Shown here: one piece after another, positions 7,760 through 15,690 of the stretch
How the letters are laid out: each line of letters starts with the position of its first letter
Position numbering within the stretch: position 1 is the stretch's first letter
NCBI GenBank assembly: GCA_022826885.1
Contig: JAJDUB010000045.1
Location: forward strand, 1 to 33,156
Reading direction: 5' to 3'
Length of the DNA: 33,156 bases
Source of the DNA: Gammaproteobacteria bacterium
Lineage (GTDB): Bacteria; Pseudomonadota; Gammaproteobacteria; Eutrophobiales; Eutrophobiaceae
Position numbers and translations under genes: made by a program
Notes under the pieces: generated by a model
The model's input: only the letters and a program-made list of their open reading frames with translations
The model's database searches: none
What the model was told of the DNA's origin: nothing

Positions 7760-7801
7760 ACGGCCATGCGCCGCCTGGGGATTACCCTGAAAAATTAAAC
7801 A
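7760..7801. repeat. Rearranged fragment of the hicB-HTH 3' end
   Basis: Two 16-bp stretches of the 6461-6838 gene recur here in the same order: ACGGCCATGCGCCGCC (6716-6731 and 7760-7775) and CCTGAAAAATTAAACA (6826-6841 and 7786-7801). They are 94 bp apart in the gene but only 10 bp apart here, as if a copy had lost its middle. The second stretch forms the last codons and stop of the minus-strand thioredoxin-like gene. Confidence 0.6.
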
Positions 7802-9653
7802 ACCCCGAACTGGTTGCTGGCGCCCGGAACCTGTCGGCGTACTTTGCTACATCGGCTGGATTCGTGATGGGAATGGTGCACCTGTCCGGGTTGCAGATGT
7901 ACAGTCTTGCCTCCTTGCCTGAAGGGTAACGGCCGGGTTTCTCGTAATGCAACAGCTTGCGCGGGTGGTAGGCTTCTCTTGAGGCATTGAACAGCGCCTG
8001 CGCATCTTCCCGGTTCGGGTCGCCGACTACCGAGAACTCCACGTAGGCGGCAGTGAGTTTTTCCAGTACCAGCGCTGTCTGTCCCGTGATCCTGCCTTCC
8101 CGGCGCAGGATTTCAGGTGTGGCAACGGCCCGTATGGTGGCTTCCGGGATAGGCGCATAGTCGTCATTTTTTGTATAGACCCACAAATCGTAAATGAAGT
8201 GCGCCGCGACCGCGTTCAACTCCAGGGGTTTCCTGGGCGGGATGATGCTTGCCGTTTCATCCGGTGGACTGGAGTAGAACCCGCCGTTTTTCCCGTCATA
8301 CAGGGTATCCAGCATGGCGTCGGCGACAGTGACGGCGTACTCCAGCCATTTTGCATCACCGGTGGCCCGGTACAGTGCCAATAGCGCGGCGCCCATCCAG
8401 GCCTGCGCGCCCAGGTAGGGCTTGTCGTGGACAACCAGGGGGCGCATCCGGTTGTCGTCCGTAATGGAATCCGTGGCATGAACCTGCCACATCCAGCCGT
8501 GTTCCGTCTTCCTGTGCTGCAATAACGCATCCACGGTATTGATCGCGGTGTCGAGGTAACGCTCATCTCCGGTTCTTTCGTATGTGATGACCAATGCATT
8601 AACCAGTTCGGCATTCTTGTCTGTGTAGGCCGCGTGATCGATGGGCGGAATGCCGTACTCCTGCCGTCCCTCATCACTGCCGATCCGCCAGTAATCTATG
8701 GCGTTCATGCCGTCCCCCAGGCGCGGCGGGTCATCCTCCTGGCTGGTGTAGAAGGTGTTGTCATCGTCCTTCATCCAGTCGTTGAGGAACCTGTCCACCT
8801 CGGCAATGCCGGCAAGGTACTTCTCATCCTCGCTGTTGGCATAAGCATGGGAAAACGCGATAAGGGCGCTGGCCTGGTTGGCGATGCGTTTCTCCGGCAC
8901 CGCGTTCAGCCCTTCAAAGCGCGCCGGCGGCTTGTTGAAGGAGCGTACATACACCCCGCCCCAGACGGGATCGAGGGCATCCAGGTAGGCGGCGCTGGTG
9001 TTCAGGGCCAGGCGATCCAGTTCGTCGTTGCCGTACATGTGGGCGCGCAGGTACAGGTGTTGCAACCGGGCGCCGGTGGTGGTGGAGATGCCGTTCCCGG
9101 ACCAGCCCCCGTGTTCTTCATTCAGGCGGCGGTCCAGTTGCGCCCGCAGCCGGTTTCTCAACACGGTGATCTCTGTTTCAACCGGTTCCGGGGGCGCCGA
9201 ATACGGCGCCAGTTCATCGGGAACCAGGTCGCCTGCCTGCTTCTGCTCGATGACCTTCTCCAGGATGGGAATAAAATTGCCCGGCCTCCGGTTGCCGGCA
9301 AGGGCCAGGACCTGCGTGCCTTCCGCGGTCATGAAAATGGTCGCCGGCCAGGACCAGTCGGAGTAACGCTCGCCGATGTCAGGTTGCGCCTCGGCATCGG
9401 CAACGACCGCAATGAAATGTTCGTTGATCAACCCGACCACGTCCGGGTGCGTATAGGTGGACTCATCCATCCAGCGGCAGGCGGTGCAGCCTTCTATGCC
9501 CACGTCCAGGATGATGAGTTTGTCATCGTTCTGCGCCTGCTCGAATGGCGCCTTGCCCCACTGCTGCCAGTGGATTGCAGCGGGCTCTGCAACCAGGGAT
9601 GCGGTTACAAGCATCAGCAGCACACTGGTTTTAATCTGGTTTAATATTTTCAT
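7782..9653 (-). CDS. Exported thioredoxin-fold / six-hairpin (DUF255, YyaL-like) protein
   Basis: 623 residues. A signal peptide (about 1-22, ending SLVAEPA) leads into a thioredoxin domain with the redox motif GCTACRWMDEST (Cys56, Cys59) and a cis-proline segment WSWPATIF. A long alpha/alpha six-hairpin region (about 165-560) follows, rich in W/Y/D motifs (GWMWQVHATDS, YLGAQAWMGAALLALY, NGGFYSSP) as in DUF255/spermatogenesis-associated protein 20-like proteins. A second Cys pair (YICNPDRCTIPI) lies near the C terminus. It acts in the periplasm, probably as a thiol oxidoreductase or a sugar/lipid-binding enzyme. It starts seven bases after the TonB receptor stop, so the two are co-transcribed. 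Its extreme C terminus (LFNFSG) is encoded by the hicB fragment described at 7760. Confidence 0.8.
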   Translation of the reverse strand: MKILNQIKTSVLLMLVTASLVAEPAAIHWQQWGKAPFEQAQNDDKLIILDVGIEGCTACRWMDESTYTHPDVVGLINEHFIAVVADAEAQPDIGERYSDWSWPATIFMTAEGTQVLALAGNRRPGNFIPILEKVIEQKQAGDLVPDELAPYSAPPEPVETEITVLRNRLRAQLDRRLNEEHGGWSGNGISTTTGARLQHLYLRAHMYGNDELDRLALNTSAAYLDALDPVWGGVYVRSFNKPPARFEGLNAVPEKRIANQASALIAFSHAYANSEDEKYLAGIAEVDRFLNDWMKDDDNTFYTSQEDDPPRLGDGMNAIDYWRIGSDEGRQEYGIPPIDHAAYTDKNAELVNALVITYERTGDERYLDTAINTVDALLQHRKTEHGWMWQVHATDSITDDNRMRPLVVHDKPYLGAQAWMGAALLALYRATGDAKWLEYAVTVADAMLDTLYDGKNGGFYSSPPDETASIIPPRKPLELNAVAAHFIYDLWVYTKNDDYAPIPEATIRAVATPEILRREGRITGQTALVLEKLTAAYVEFSVVGDPNREDAQALFNASREAYHPRKLLHYEKPGRYPSGKEARLYICNPDRCTIPITNPADVAKYADRFRAPATSSGLFNFSG

Positions 9654-9659
9654 CTGACT

Positions 9660-11963
9660 TCAGAACTCCATGCCCAGCCGCACCATGTATTGCCTGGGTG
9701 CGATCAACTCGTCACCGGTGGAGCCCACTCCGAAGACGTCGGTGAAACGGGCGTTGATGCCGTCTTCATCGGTCAGGTTCATTCCCATCAGGTCGATGTA
9801 CCAGGGCCAGGCGTCCGGCGCGAGGGTCAGCATCAGGTTGACGACGTTATAGCTGGGCACGTCGTCGGTCCTCGGGTTGTTGAAGATGCGGTGCTGGAAA
9901 CCGTCCCGGTAGATGTATTGCGCGCTGGCCTCGAAGTCGCCCCAGCCGCCCAGCCGGCCCCGGTAGCGCAGCATCACGTCCGCGGTGAAGTTGGGTGTCT
10001 TGGCCAGTTCGTTGCCTTCAACGTCCGTCACCGCGGCGGCGCGGGCGCGCTGGATGTCGTCGCAGAACAGGTTGAAGTTGCACTGGGGCAGCAGCGCGTT
10101 GGTGGCGTCATCGGAGCGCACGTTGTCCAGGGCGAGGTGTGATTCGGAGATCTCAGTTTCCAGCCAGGCCAGGCGCGCATCCAGGGTCAGGCTGTCGGTG
10201 ACGAAAGCCAGCAGTTCCATCTCGGCGCCGTAGATTTCCGACCCGGGCAGGTTGCCGACCCCACCCTCGAACACCTCGGGGTCCGTCGCCTGGTATTGCA
10301 GGTTCTTGTAGTCGTAGTAGAACGCGGCGGCATTCACGCGCACCCGGTTGTCGGCAAAGTCGGTCTTGATGCCCAGTTCCCAGGCCTCGACCGTCTCATC
10401 CGCGTAAGTGGGCAGCACCACGATGGGGGCGACGATGTCTTCCCGGCCGTAGGTCAGGTTGCTGCCGCCCGGTTTGAAACCGCGGGTGTAGGACGCATAA
10501 ACCATGGTGGTCTCGTTCAGGTCGGCTTCCACTACGCCGCGTCCGGTGAGCTTGTCGCTACTGGTCTCGAGAACGGCGGTGCCGGCGCGGCCGAAGAAGT
10601 TGGTCACCTCGGAGTAAACCTCGTCATCCGTATAGCGCAGGCCGGCGATGAGGCGCAAGGAGTCGGTGAGGTTCCAGGTGCCCTGGCCGTACACGGAGAT
10701 CGATTCCCGCTCCGGTTTGGAATCGGAGATGAAGCCGACTTCACCGCCGAACTTGAGGACTTCCTCCACCGTCACCGTGTCGGGACCGTAAACGCCGTCG
10801 GTATTGAAGTCGATGTATTCGCGAAAGAGGATGTCCACCTCGGTATCCAGGTAGAACACGCCGGCCACCCAGTCCAGCCGGCCGAACAGGGACTCGGATG
10901 AGATCAGGTTGATTTCCTGGGTGAAGGTTTTCTGGCGGTCGGTCTCCGGGTCAACGCCGGCGGGCAACAGGAAGATGCCCCGGGTGATGAGGTTCACAAA
11001 ATCATGGCGGTCGTTGTCACGCACCACGGTGATGTCATCGTCCTGGTAGCTGGTCAGCGACCTGACCGTGAACGCGGGCAGGTCCCATTCGGCGACCAGG
11101 CTGTAGAGCTGGCTCTCCAGTTCATAAGTGCTGGGCCAGTCCTGGGTCAGCCGGCGCGGGTCCGGGGTGGAGTCGAGGATGCCTTTCTGCGCCGCCCCGT
11201 TGGTGTTTTCATCGTAATACTGGGCGGTGAAGTTGAAGCGCAGGTTTTCGGCAGGCGCCCACAGCAGGCGGGCGCGCCCGGAAAAACTGTCGGCCTGGTC
11301 CAGCCCCTGGTCCAGGGTGATGTTGCGGCTGAAGCCGTCATGGTTGTGGGAAGCCACCGAGGCGCGCAGGGCCACGGTATCGCTGATGGGGAGATTGACC
11401 GAGCCGCGCGCCCGCACCAGGCTGTAGTTGCCCACTGTTATATCGGCCTTGCCGGAAAATTCTTCAGTGTCGGGCGCCTGGGTAATCACGTTGATGGCGC
11501 CGCCCGTGGAGTTCTGGCCGAACAGGGTGCCCTGGGGGCCGCGCAGCACTTCGATGCGTTCGAGGTCCAGGAAGTCCGTGTGCAGGGCAAACGGCGATGC
11601 CACGTAGATGCCGTCCAGGTGATAGGACACGGATGGGTTGGCAATCGCGTTCTGGTTGGCTTCGTTGCCCACACCGCGGATGGCAATGACGGTTTTGAAA
11701 CCTTCGTTCTTGGCGACGGTTACCCCGGGAGCGATACTGCTCAGGTCTACGAAGGTAGTGAGGTTGCGGTTGTCTATGTCCTCACCTGACAATGCCGTGA
11801 CGGCCTGGGACAGGTCCTGCAGGCTTTCGGAACGTTTTTCGGCTGTCACGATGATCTCTTCCAGCAGGGGCGAACTCTCTTGCGCCATGCCGTTGAGGGT
11901 GGTGAAAGCGGCGATAATGCCTGCCAGGATGGAACGGGCAAACGGGTTATACGTACTGCTCAT
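9660..11963 (-). CDS. TonB-dependent outer-membrane receptor
   Basis: 767 residues with a signal peptide (about 1-27), a TonB box (LLEEIIVTAEKR, about 33-43), a plug domain (SIAPGVTVAKNEGF, IAIRGVGNEANQNAI, IEVLRGPQGTLFGQNSTGGAINVIT) and a 22-strand-type barrel ending in the terminal aromatic signature YMVRLGMEF. The plug and barrel resemble the receptors that gammaproteobacteria and sphingomonads place in catabolic clusters, not siderophore receptors in particular. It sits 20 bp after the GntR gene on the same strand, so it is likely controlled by that regulator, and 12 kb from the dehalogenase. The ligand is inferred to be the aromatic substrate of the island. Confidence 0.92.
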   Translation of the reverse strand: MSSTYNPFARSILAGIIAAFTTLNGMAQESSPLLEEIIVTAEKRSESLQDLSQAVTALSGEDIDNRNLTTFVDLSSIAPGVTVAKNEGFKTVIAIRGVGNEANQNAIANPSVSYHLDGIYVASPFALHTDFLDLERIEVLRGPQGTLFGQNSTGGAINVITQAPDTEEFSGKADITVGNYSLVRARGSVNLPISDTVALRASVASHNHDGFSRNITLDQGLDQADSFSGRARLLWAPAENLRFNFTAQYYDENTNGAAQKGILDSTPDPRRLTQDWPSTYELESQLYSLVAEWDLPAFTVRSLTSYQDDDITVVRDNDRHDFVNLITRGIFLLPAGVDPETDRQKTFTQEINLISSESLFGRLDWVAGVFYLDTEVDILFREYIDFNTDGVYGPDTVTVEEVLKFGGEVGFISDSKPERESISVYGQGTWNLTDSLRLIAGLRYTDDEVYSEVTNFFGRAGTAVLETSSDKLTGRGVVEADLNETTMVYASYTRGFKPGGSNLTYGREDIVAPIVVLPTYADETVEAWELGIKTDFADNRVRVNAAAFYYDYKNLQYQATDPEVFEGGVGNLPGSEIYGAEMELLAFVTDSLTLDARLAWLETEISESHLALDNVRSDDATNALLPQCNFNLFCDDIQRARAAAVTDVEGNELAKTPNFTADVMLRYRGRLGGWGDFEASAQYIYRDGFQHRIFNNPRTDDVPSYNVVNLMLTLAPDAWPWYIDLMGMNLTDEDGINARFTDVFGVGSTGDELIAPRQYMVRLGMEF

Positions 11964-11983
11964 TACACTACTGCCTTTCGCGG

Positions 11984-12691
11984 TTATACGGCGATGGGGG
12001 TATCTTTTTCCAACTCAGCAAATACCCGGATGCTGCTCTCCATCGTGTACTGGATATGAAGTTCCGTAGCCTTGCATGCGGCTTTCACGTCCCGCGCCAG
12101 CGTCGCCTCAAGAATCTCCCGGTGTTCCCGATGAACGTCCCGGCCCGCCTGTTGCGACAGTATGGCGATGAAGCGGTAGCGCTTGTGCTGTTCGTAGAGC
12201 ACATGGCGCAGGCGCAGCAACCAGGACGAGGGGCAGGCTGCCAGCAGGGCCTCGTGGAACTCATCGTTGCGTTGTTCCCATTCCGCCAGGTCCTTGCCGA
12301 AGCTCTGCTCTGCCTTTTGCAGGCGATGGTGGGCCGCGACCAGGTTCGCCTCCCACTCGTCGCCGCCGTTCCTGATACTCTCCCGCAGCGCTTCACATTC
12401 CAGCATGACCCGCATGCTGCTGAGGTCCCTGAGATCGTCCGGGGAAACGGGCGCGACACTGAAGCCCCGTTGTTCTTCCACGGTGACGAAGCCTTCGCCG
12501 GCCAGGCGATTGAGGGCTTCGCGTAACGGGCTCGCCCCGATCTTGTAGTCCCCCCGCAACTCATCGATGCGCAGTTTGGATCCCGGCGCCAGTTTTCCCC
12601 CGATAATGTCGGAGCGGATCCGGTTATAGGAAGATTCGACCAGTGTCCGGGCGTTCGTTGTCAATCGCCGCTTGCTGTTATCGTTGGACAC
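11984..12691 (-). CDS. GntR-family (FCD) transcriptional regulator
   Basis: 235 residues. An N-terminal winged helix (YNRIRSDIIGGKLAPGSKLRIDELRGDYKIGASPLREALNRLAGEGFV) is followed by an FCD effector domain (about 90-225; MRVMLECEALRES, RNDEFHEALLAAC, HREHREILEATLARDV). The start is set at GTG 12691 (VSNDNSKRR); the frame is open upstream only because it runs antisense through the GST gene. The initiation codon is therefore somewhat uncertain. It is transcribed divergently from the GST/meta-pathway genes and directly upstream of the TonB receptor, the classic position for a local repressor. The intervening region carries two ATATCGATA motifs. Confidence 0.88.
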   Translation of the reverse strand: MSNDNSKRRLTTNARTLVESSYNRIRSDIIGGKLAPGSKLRIDELRGDYKIGASPLREALNRLAGEGFVTVEEQRGFSVAPVSPDDLRDLSSMRVMLECEALRESIRNGGDEWEANLVAAHHRLQKAEQSFGKDLAEWEQRNDEFHEALLAACPSSWLLRLRHVLYEQHKRYRFIAILSQQAGRDVHREHREILEATLARDVKAACKATELHIQYTMESSIRVFAELEKDTPIAV

Positions 12692-12738
12692 TGTGATTTT
12701 CTGGATATGCCAGGTACCGGATTTGCTTCTGTGTAAAA

Positions 12739-12766
12739 ATATCGATAATATAAAAAAATATCGATA
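12739..12766. promoter_or_regulatory. Candidate GntR operator pair (ATATCGATA x2)
   Basis: Two copies of ATATCGATA at 12739-12747 and 12758-12766, 19 bp apart centre to centre (about two helical turns), each preceded by an A-run. They lie in the only divergent gene gap of the window, between the GntR gene and the GST gene. The same core forms a perfect palindrome before the DUF1302 gene at 22852. A TATTAT sequence at 12787-12792 could be a -10 for the GST side. Confidence 0.55.
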
Positions 12767-12859
12767 ACTCGCCACGCCAAGAATAATATTATACCTCTTG
12801 CAGGGGGTTGAAATCCAGTGGCGCTTTAATTGACGCTGAAATATTAGGAAGGCAATATC

Positions 12860-13648
12860 ATGCTGGAATTGTACACTCATCCCATGTCGCCCTGTGCCCA
12901 GAAAGTGCGGATTGTACTGGCGGAAAAGGGCCTGGACTGGGAAAAGCGTCATGTGGAACTGGCGGAGAAAGAGAACCTCAGGCCGGAATATCTCAAACTG
13001 AACCCCCTGGGCGTGGTGCCGACCCTGGTGGATGATGGGAAACCCGTTATCGAATCCTCCATCATCTGCGAGTACCTGGAGGACAAATTTCCCGACTCTG
13101 AGTTGCGTCCCGATAATCCCTGGCATACTTCGCAGATGCGTTTCTGGATGAAGCACGTGGACATCAAGGTCCATCCCAGTTGCGGCGCCCTGCAATGGCC
13201 GCTGCTCATGGCGGACAAGCTCAGACAACTGTCGGAAGCGGAGATGGACGCCATTATTGACAAGGTGGTGGAAAAACCTCGGCGCGAACGCCAGAGGCGC
13301 CTGGTGAAGATGGGCTATGATGCCCCGGATATCAAGGACGCCGTTGCGACTTACGAGAAGACCATCGCCGACATGGAGCGCACGCTGGAGGACCAGGACT
13401 GGCTGGCGGGCGACCGGTTCTCCCTGGCGGACGCGGCCATGGCGCCGTATTTCCAGACCCTGTACCAGTTCGGCTGGACCGACTGGTACCTGTCGCGCGC
13501 CAGGGTCGCGGACTGGTATGCGCGCTGCGCTGAGCGGGAGTCATACCGTACCGGGGTCGCGGCTGATTTTCCGGCGGTAAAACTGGCGCAACTTAACGAC
13601 AAGGGACAGGCCCCCTGGAAGAAAATACAGGAGCACCTCGACAGATGA
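12860..13648 (+). CDS. Glutathione S-transferase, LigF-like (beta-etherase type)
   Basis: 262 residues. The N-terminal thioredoxin domain starts LELYTHPMSPCAQKVRIVL, with Ser10 and Cys12 at the catalytic loop, and has NPLGVVPTLVDDG and the glutathione-binding ESSIICEYLED. The C-terminal helical domain (about 95-250) has an unusual FWMKHVD / SEAEMDAIIDKVVEKPRRERQRRLVKMG / LEDQDWLAGDRFSLAD run that from memory resembles the lignin beta-aryl etherase LigF and its relatives more than general GSTs. Such enzymes use glutathione to cleave an aryl ether or displace a leaving group. AGGAAGG at 12846-12852 is a good ribosome-binding site for ATG 12860. It is the first gene of the forward operon and overlaps the next gene by four bases. 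Confidence 0.85.
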   Translation: MLELYTHPMSPCAQKVRIVLAEKGLDWEKRHVELAEKENLRPEYLKLNPLGVVPTLVDDGKPVIESSIICEYLEDKFPDSELRPDNPWHTSQMRFWMKHVDIKVHPSCGALQWPLLMADKLRQLSEAEMDAIIDKVVEKPRRERQRRLVKMGYDAPDIKDAVATYEKTIADMERTLEDQDWLAGDRFSLADAAMAPYFQTLYQFGWTDWYLSRARVADWYARCAERESYRTGVAADFPAVKLAQLNDKGQAPWKKIQEHLDR

Positions 13649-14064
13649 AAGTGACGGTGGACCAGAGTAACATCCACTGGGAAGCTGCCCATGCGCTGGT
13701 CCAGGTTGCGGTCAGGCGGGCTGAGGAATTGAAGGTCAGGGTCAACGTGGCGGTAGTGGACAGCGGCGGGCATCTTGCAGCTTTTCTGCGTATGCCGGGT
13801 TCGGCGTTTCATTCCGTCGACGTGGCCGTTGACAAGGCCTATACCGCCATGAGTTTCGGCATGCCGACGTCGAAATGGGGAGAAGTGATGGATACCCTGT
13901 CTCCGCCATGCAGGACGGGCCTGCCCGCGGCAGGCCGGTTGATGACCTGCGGCGGCGGAGTGCCTATCGAAATAGATGGGCGCCGCATCGGCGCCATCGG
14001 CGTTTCCGGGGCCAGTGAACAACAGGATGAGGAAATTGCGGAATACGCGTTAAGTATTTTGTGA
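13645..14064 (+). CDS. GlcG/HbpS-family protein (DUF336)
   Basis: 139 residues of the GlcG/HbpS fold: VNVAVVDSGGHLAAFLRMPGS, a KAYTA helix, and GGGVPIEIDGRRIGAIGVSGASEQQDEEIAEYAL. The family includes heme-binding sensors and many uncharacterised proteins inside glycolate and aromatic catabolic operons. No signal peptide is present, so it is cytoplasmic. ATG 13645 overlaps the GST stop (ATGA), indicating translational coupling. Its exact role is unknown; a small-molecule or cofactor-binding helper is the usual guess. Confidence 0.82.
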   Translation: MKVTVDQSNIHWEAAHALVQVAVRRAEELKVRVNVAVVDSGGHLAAFLRMPGSAFHSVDVAVDKAYTAMSFGMPTSKWGEVMDTLSPPCRTGLPAAGRLMTCGGGVPIEIDGRRIGAIGVSGASEQQDEEIAEYALSIL

Positions 14065-14079
14065 AAGTAAGTATTTCAG

Positions 14080-14177
14080 AGGTCAGAGTAAATATTTCAG
14101 GGGTCAGAGTAAATAATTCAGGGGTCAGAGTAAGAAATTCGAAGAATTTTTACTCTGACCCCATATATCCTGACCCC
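14080..14177. repeat. Multi-copy GGGGTCAGAGTAA repeat array
   Basis: Three direct copies of (G)GGGTCAGAGTAA start at 14080, 14100 and 14121 with a 20-21 bp period, and are closed by one inverted copy TTACTCTGACCCC at 14150-14162 and a partial TGACCCC at 14171-14177. The last direct copy and the inverted copy form a stem around GAAATTCGAAGAATTT. It separates the GlcG gene from the semialdehyde dehydrogenase gene. It is not a CRISPR: there are too few units and the repeat is too short. Confidence 0.88.
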
Positions 14178-14199
14178 ATATATCGGAGATATTCAGATA

Positions 14200-15690
14200 A
14201 TGCACGCAAAAGTTGAGCAGGTGGTATCGGGGGCGCCGTTCTGCCATTTTATCGGCGGCGAATTTATCGGTTCTGCGGGCGGCCGGATGTTTGATACGCT
14301 GAACCCGGTAACGGGCGAGGCCTATGCCCAGGTTCACGAGGCGGGCCGGGAGGAAGTGGATGCGGCGGTCGAAGCAGCCCGAACCGCCATGGCGGGACCC
14401 TGGGGGTCGATGGCCGTAGAGCAGCGGGTTGCGTTGTTGTACGAACTGGCTGACGGCATCAACGCCCGGTTCGACGATTTCGTTGAAGCGGAGTGTCTCG
14501 ATACCGGCAAACCCTGGTCCCTGGCCCGGCACGTGGACATCCCCCGGGGCGCGGCCAATTTCAAGATCTTTGCCGATGTCATCAAGAACGTTCCGGCAGA
14601 ATCCTTCATGATGGACACCCCGGACGGCGCCGGGGCGCTGAATTACGCCTTGCGCTTGCCCAAGGGGGTCATCGGCGTCATCTGTCCCTGGAACCTGCCG
14701 CTGCTGCTGATGACCTGGAAAGTCGGGCCGGCGCTGGCCTGCGGCAACGCCGTCGTGGTCAAACCGTCCGAGGAAACCCCGGCCACCGCGACCCTGCTGG
14801 GCGAGGTGATGAACTCGGTGGGCATCCCGGCGGGGGTATACAACGTCGTGCATGGTTTCGGCCCGGATTCCGCCGGCGAGTACCTGACCCGGCACCGGGG
14901 CGTGGACGCCATCACGTTCACCGGCGAGGTGGTTACCGGCACCGAGATCATGAAAGCGGCGGCGGTGGGCCTGCGCGACGTCTCGTTTGAACTGGGCGGC
15001 AAGAATGCGGGGCTGGTGTTCGCCGACTGCGATATGGACGATGCCATAGCGGGGACCATGCGCTCGGCGTTCGCCAACTGCGGGCAGGTGTGCCTGGGAA
15101 CGGAACGGATGTACGTGGAGCGGCCGGTATTCGACGAATTCGTGGAGCGGCTCAAACTGGGCGCCGAAAACCTGGCGACCGGGAAGCCGGAACTGGCAAC
15201 CACCACCCTGGGCCCCATGATCAGCCGGCAACAGCGGGAAAAAGTGCTGTCCTACTACGACAAGGCCCGGGAAGAAGGCGCGGAAATCATCACCGGCGGA
15301 GGTATCCCACAGGTGCCCGATGAACTGGGCGGCGGTTTCTGGGTGGAGCCGACCATCTGGACCGGCCTGCCTGAATCATCGCCGGTGAACCGGGAGGAGA
15401 TCTTCGGTCCCTGCTGCCATGTACAGCCTTTTGATGATGAAGCCGAAGCGGTCGCCATGGCCAATGACACGCCCTACGGCCTGGCAACGGCGATCTGGAC
15501 CGGGGACGCGTCCCGCGCGCACCGGGTGGCCGCGGCCATCGAGGTAGGCATTACCTGGGTCAACTGCTGGTTCCTGCGGGATCTCAGGACGCCGTTCGGC
15601 GGCTCCAAACAGTCGGGCATAGGCCGCGAAGGTGGTGTACACTCGCTGGAGTTCTACACCGAGATGCGTAATGTGTGTTTGAAGCTGTGA
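14200..15690 (+). CDS. dmpC: 2-hydroxymuconic semialdehyde dehydrogenase
   Basis: A 496-residue NAD-dependent aldehyde dehydrogenase that oxidises 2-hydroxymuconic semialdehyde to 4-oxalocrotonate (the dehydrogenative branch of meta-cleavage). Motifs: PWNLPLLLMTWKVGPALACGN and VVKPSEETP for NAD binding, FELGGKNAGLVF with catalytic Glu264, and NCGQVCLGTER with nucleophile Cys298; EIFGPCCHVQPF and NCWFLRDLRTPFGGSKQSGIGREGG follow. The length and the FLRDLRTPFGG segment are those of DmpC/XylG-type enzymes. GGAG at 14185-14188 precedes the ATG. The next gene (hydratase) starts inside its last codons, and the rest of the lower pathway follows, which supports this call over betaine aldehyde dehydrogenase. 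Confidence 0.92.
   Translation: MHAKVEQVVSGAPFCHFIGGEFIGSAGGRMFDTLNPVTGEAYAQVHEAGREEVDAAVEAARTAMAGPWGSMAVEQRVALLYELADGINARFDDFVEAECLDTGKPWSLARHVDIPRGAANFKIFADVIKNVPAESFMMDTPDGAGALNYALRLPKGVIGVICPWNLPLLLMTWKVGPALACGNAVVVKPSEETPATATLLGEVMNSVGIPAGVYNVVHGFGPDSAGEYLTRHRGVDAITFTGEVVTGTEIMKAAAVGLRDVSFELGGKNAGLVFADCDMDDAIAGTMRSAFANCGQVCLGTERMYVERPVFDEFVERLKLGAENLATGKPELATTTLGPMISRQQREKVLSYYDKAREEGAEIITGGGIPQVPDELGGGFWVEPTIWTGLPESSPVNREEIFGPCCHVQPFDDEAEAVAMANDTPYGLATAIWTGDASRAHRVAAAIEVGITWVNCWFLRDLRTPFGGSKQSGIGREGGVHSLEFYTEMRNVCLKL

Noticed and set aside
11984..13228. A 414-residue protein reaching into the GST gene
   Set aside because: Only the part from about 12691 downward matches GntR/FCD regulators; the N-terminal extension is antisense to the GST gene.
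14080..14177. Short CRISPR-like array of direct repeats
   Set aside because: There are only three 13-bp copies with 7-8 bp between them, closed by an inverted arm, and no cas gene is present.
14164..14190. TATATCGGAGATATT as a further operator of the ATATCGATA family
   Set aside because: It shares only ATATCG and is not palindromic in the same way; it is more likely repeat edge plus ribosome-binding region.
14125..15231. A 368-residue open frame antisense to the semialdehyde dehydrogenase gene
   Set aside because: It starts in repeat DNA and its sequence is the low-complexity G/R/H/V-rich type typical of reverse-strand shadows.
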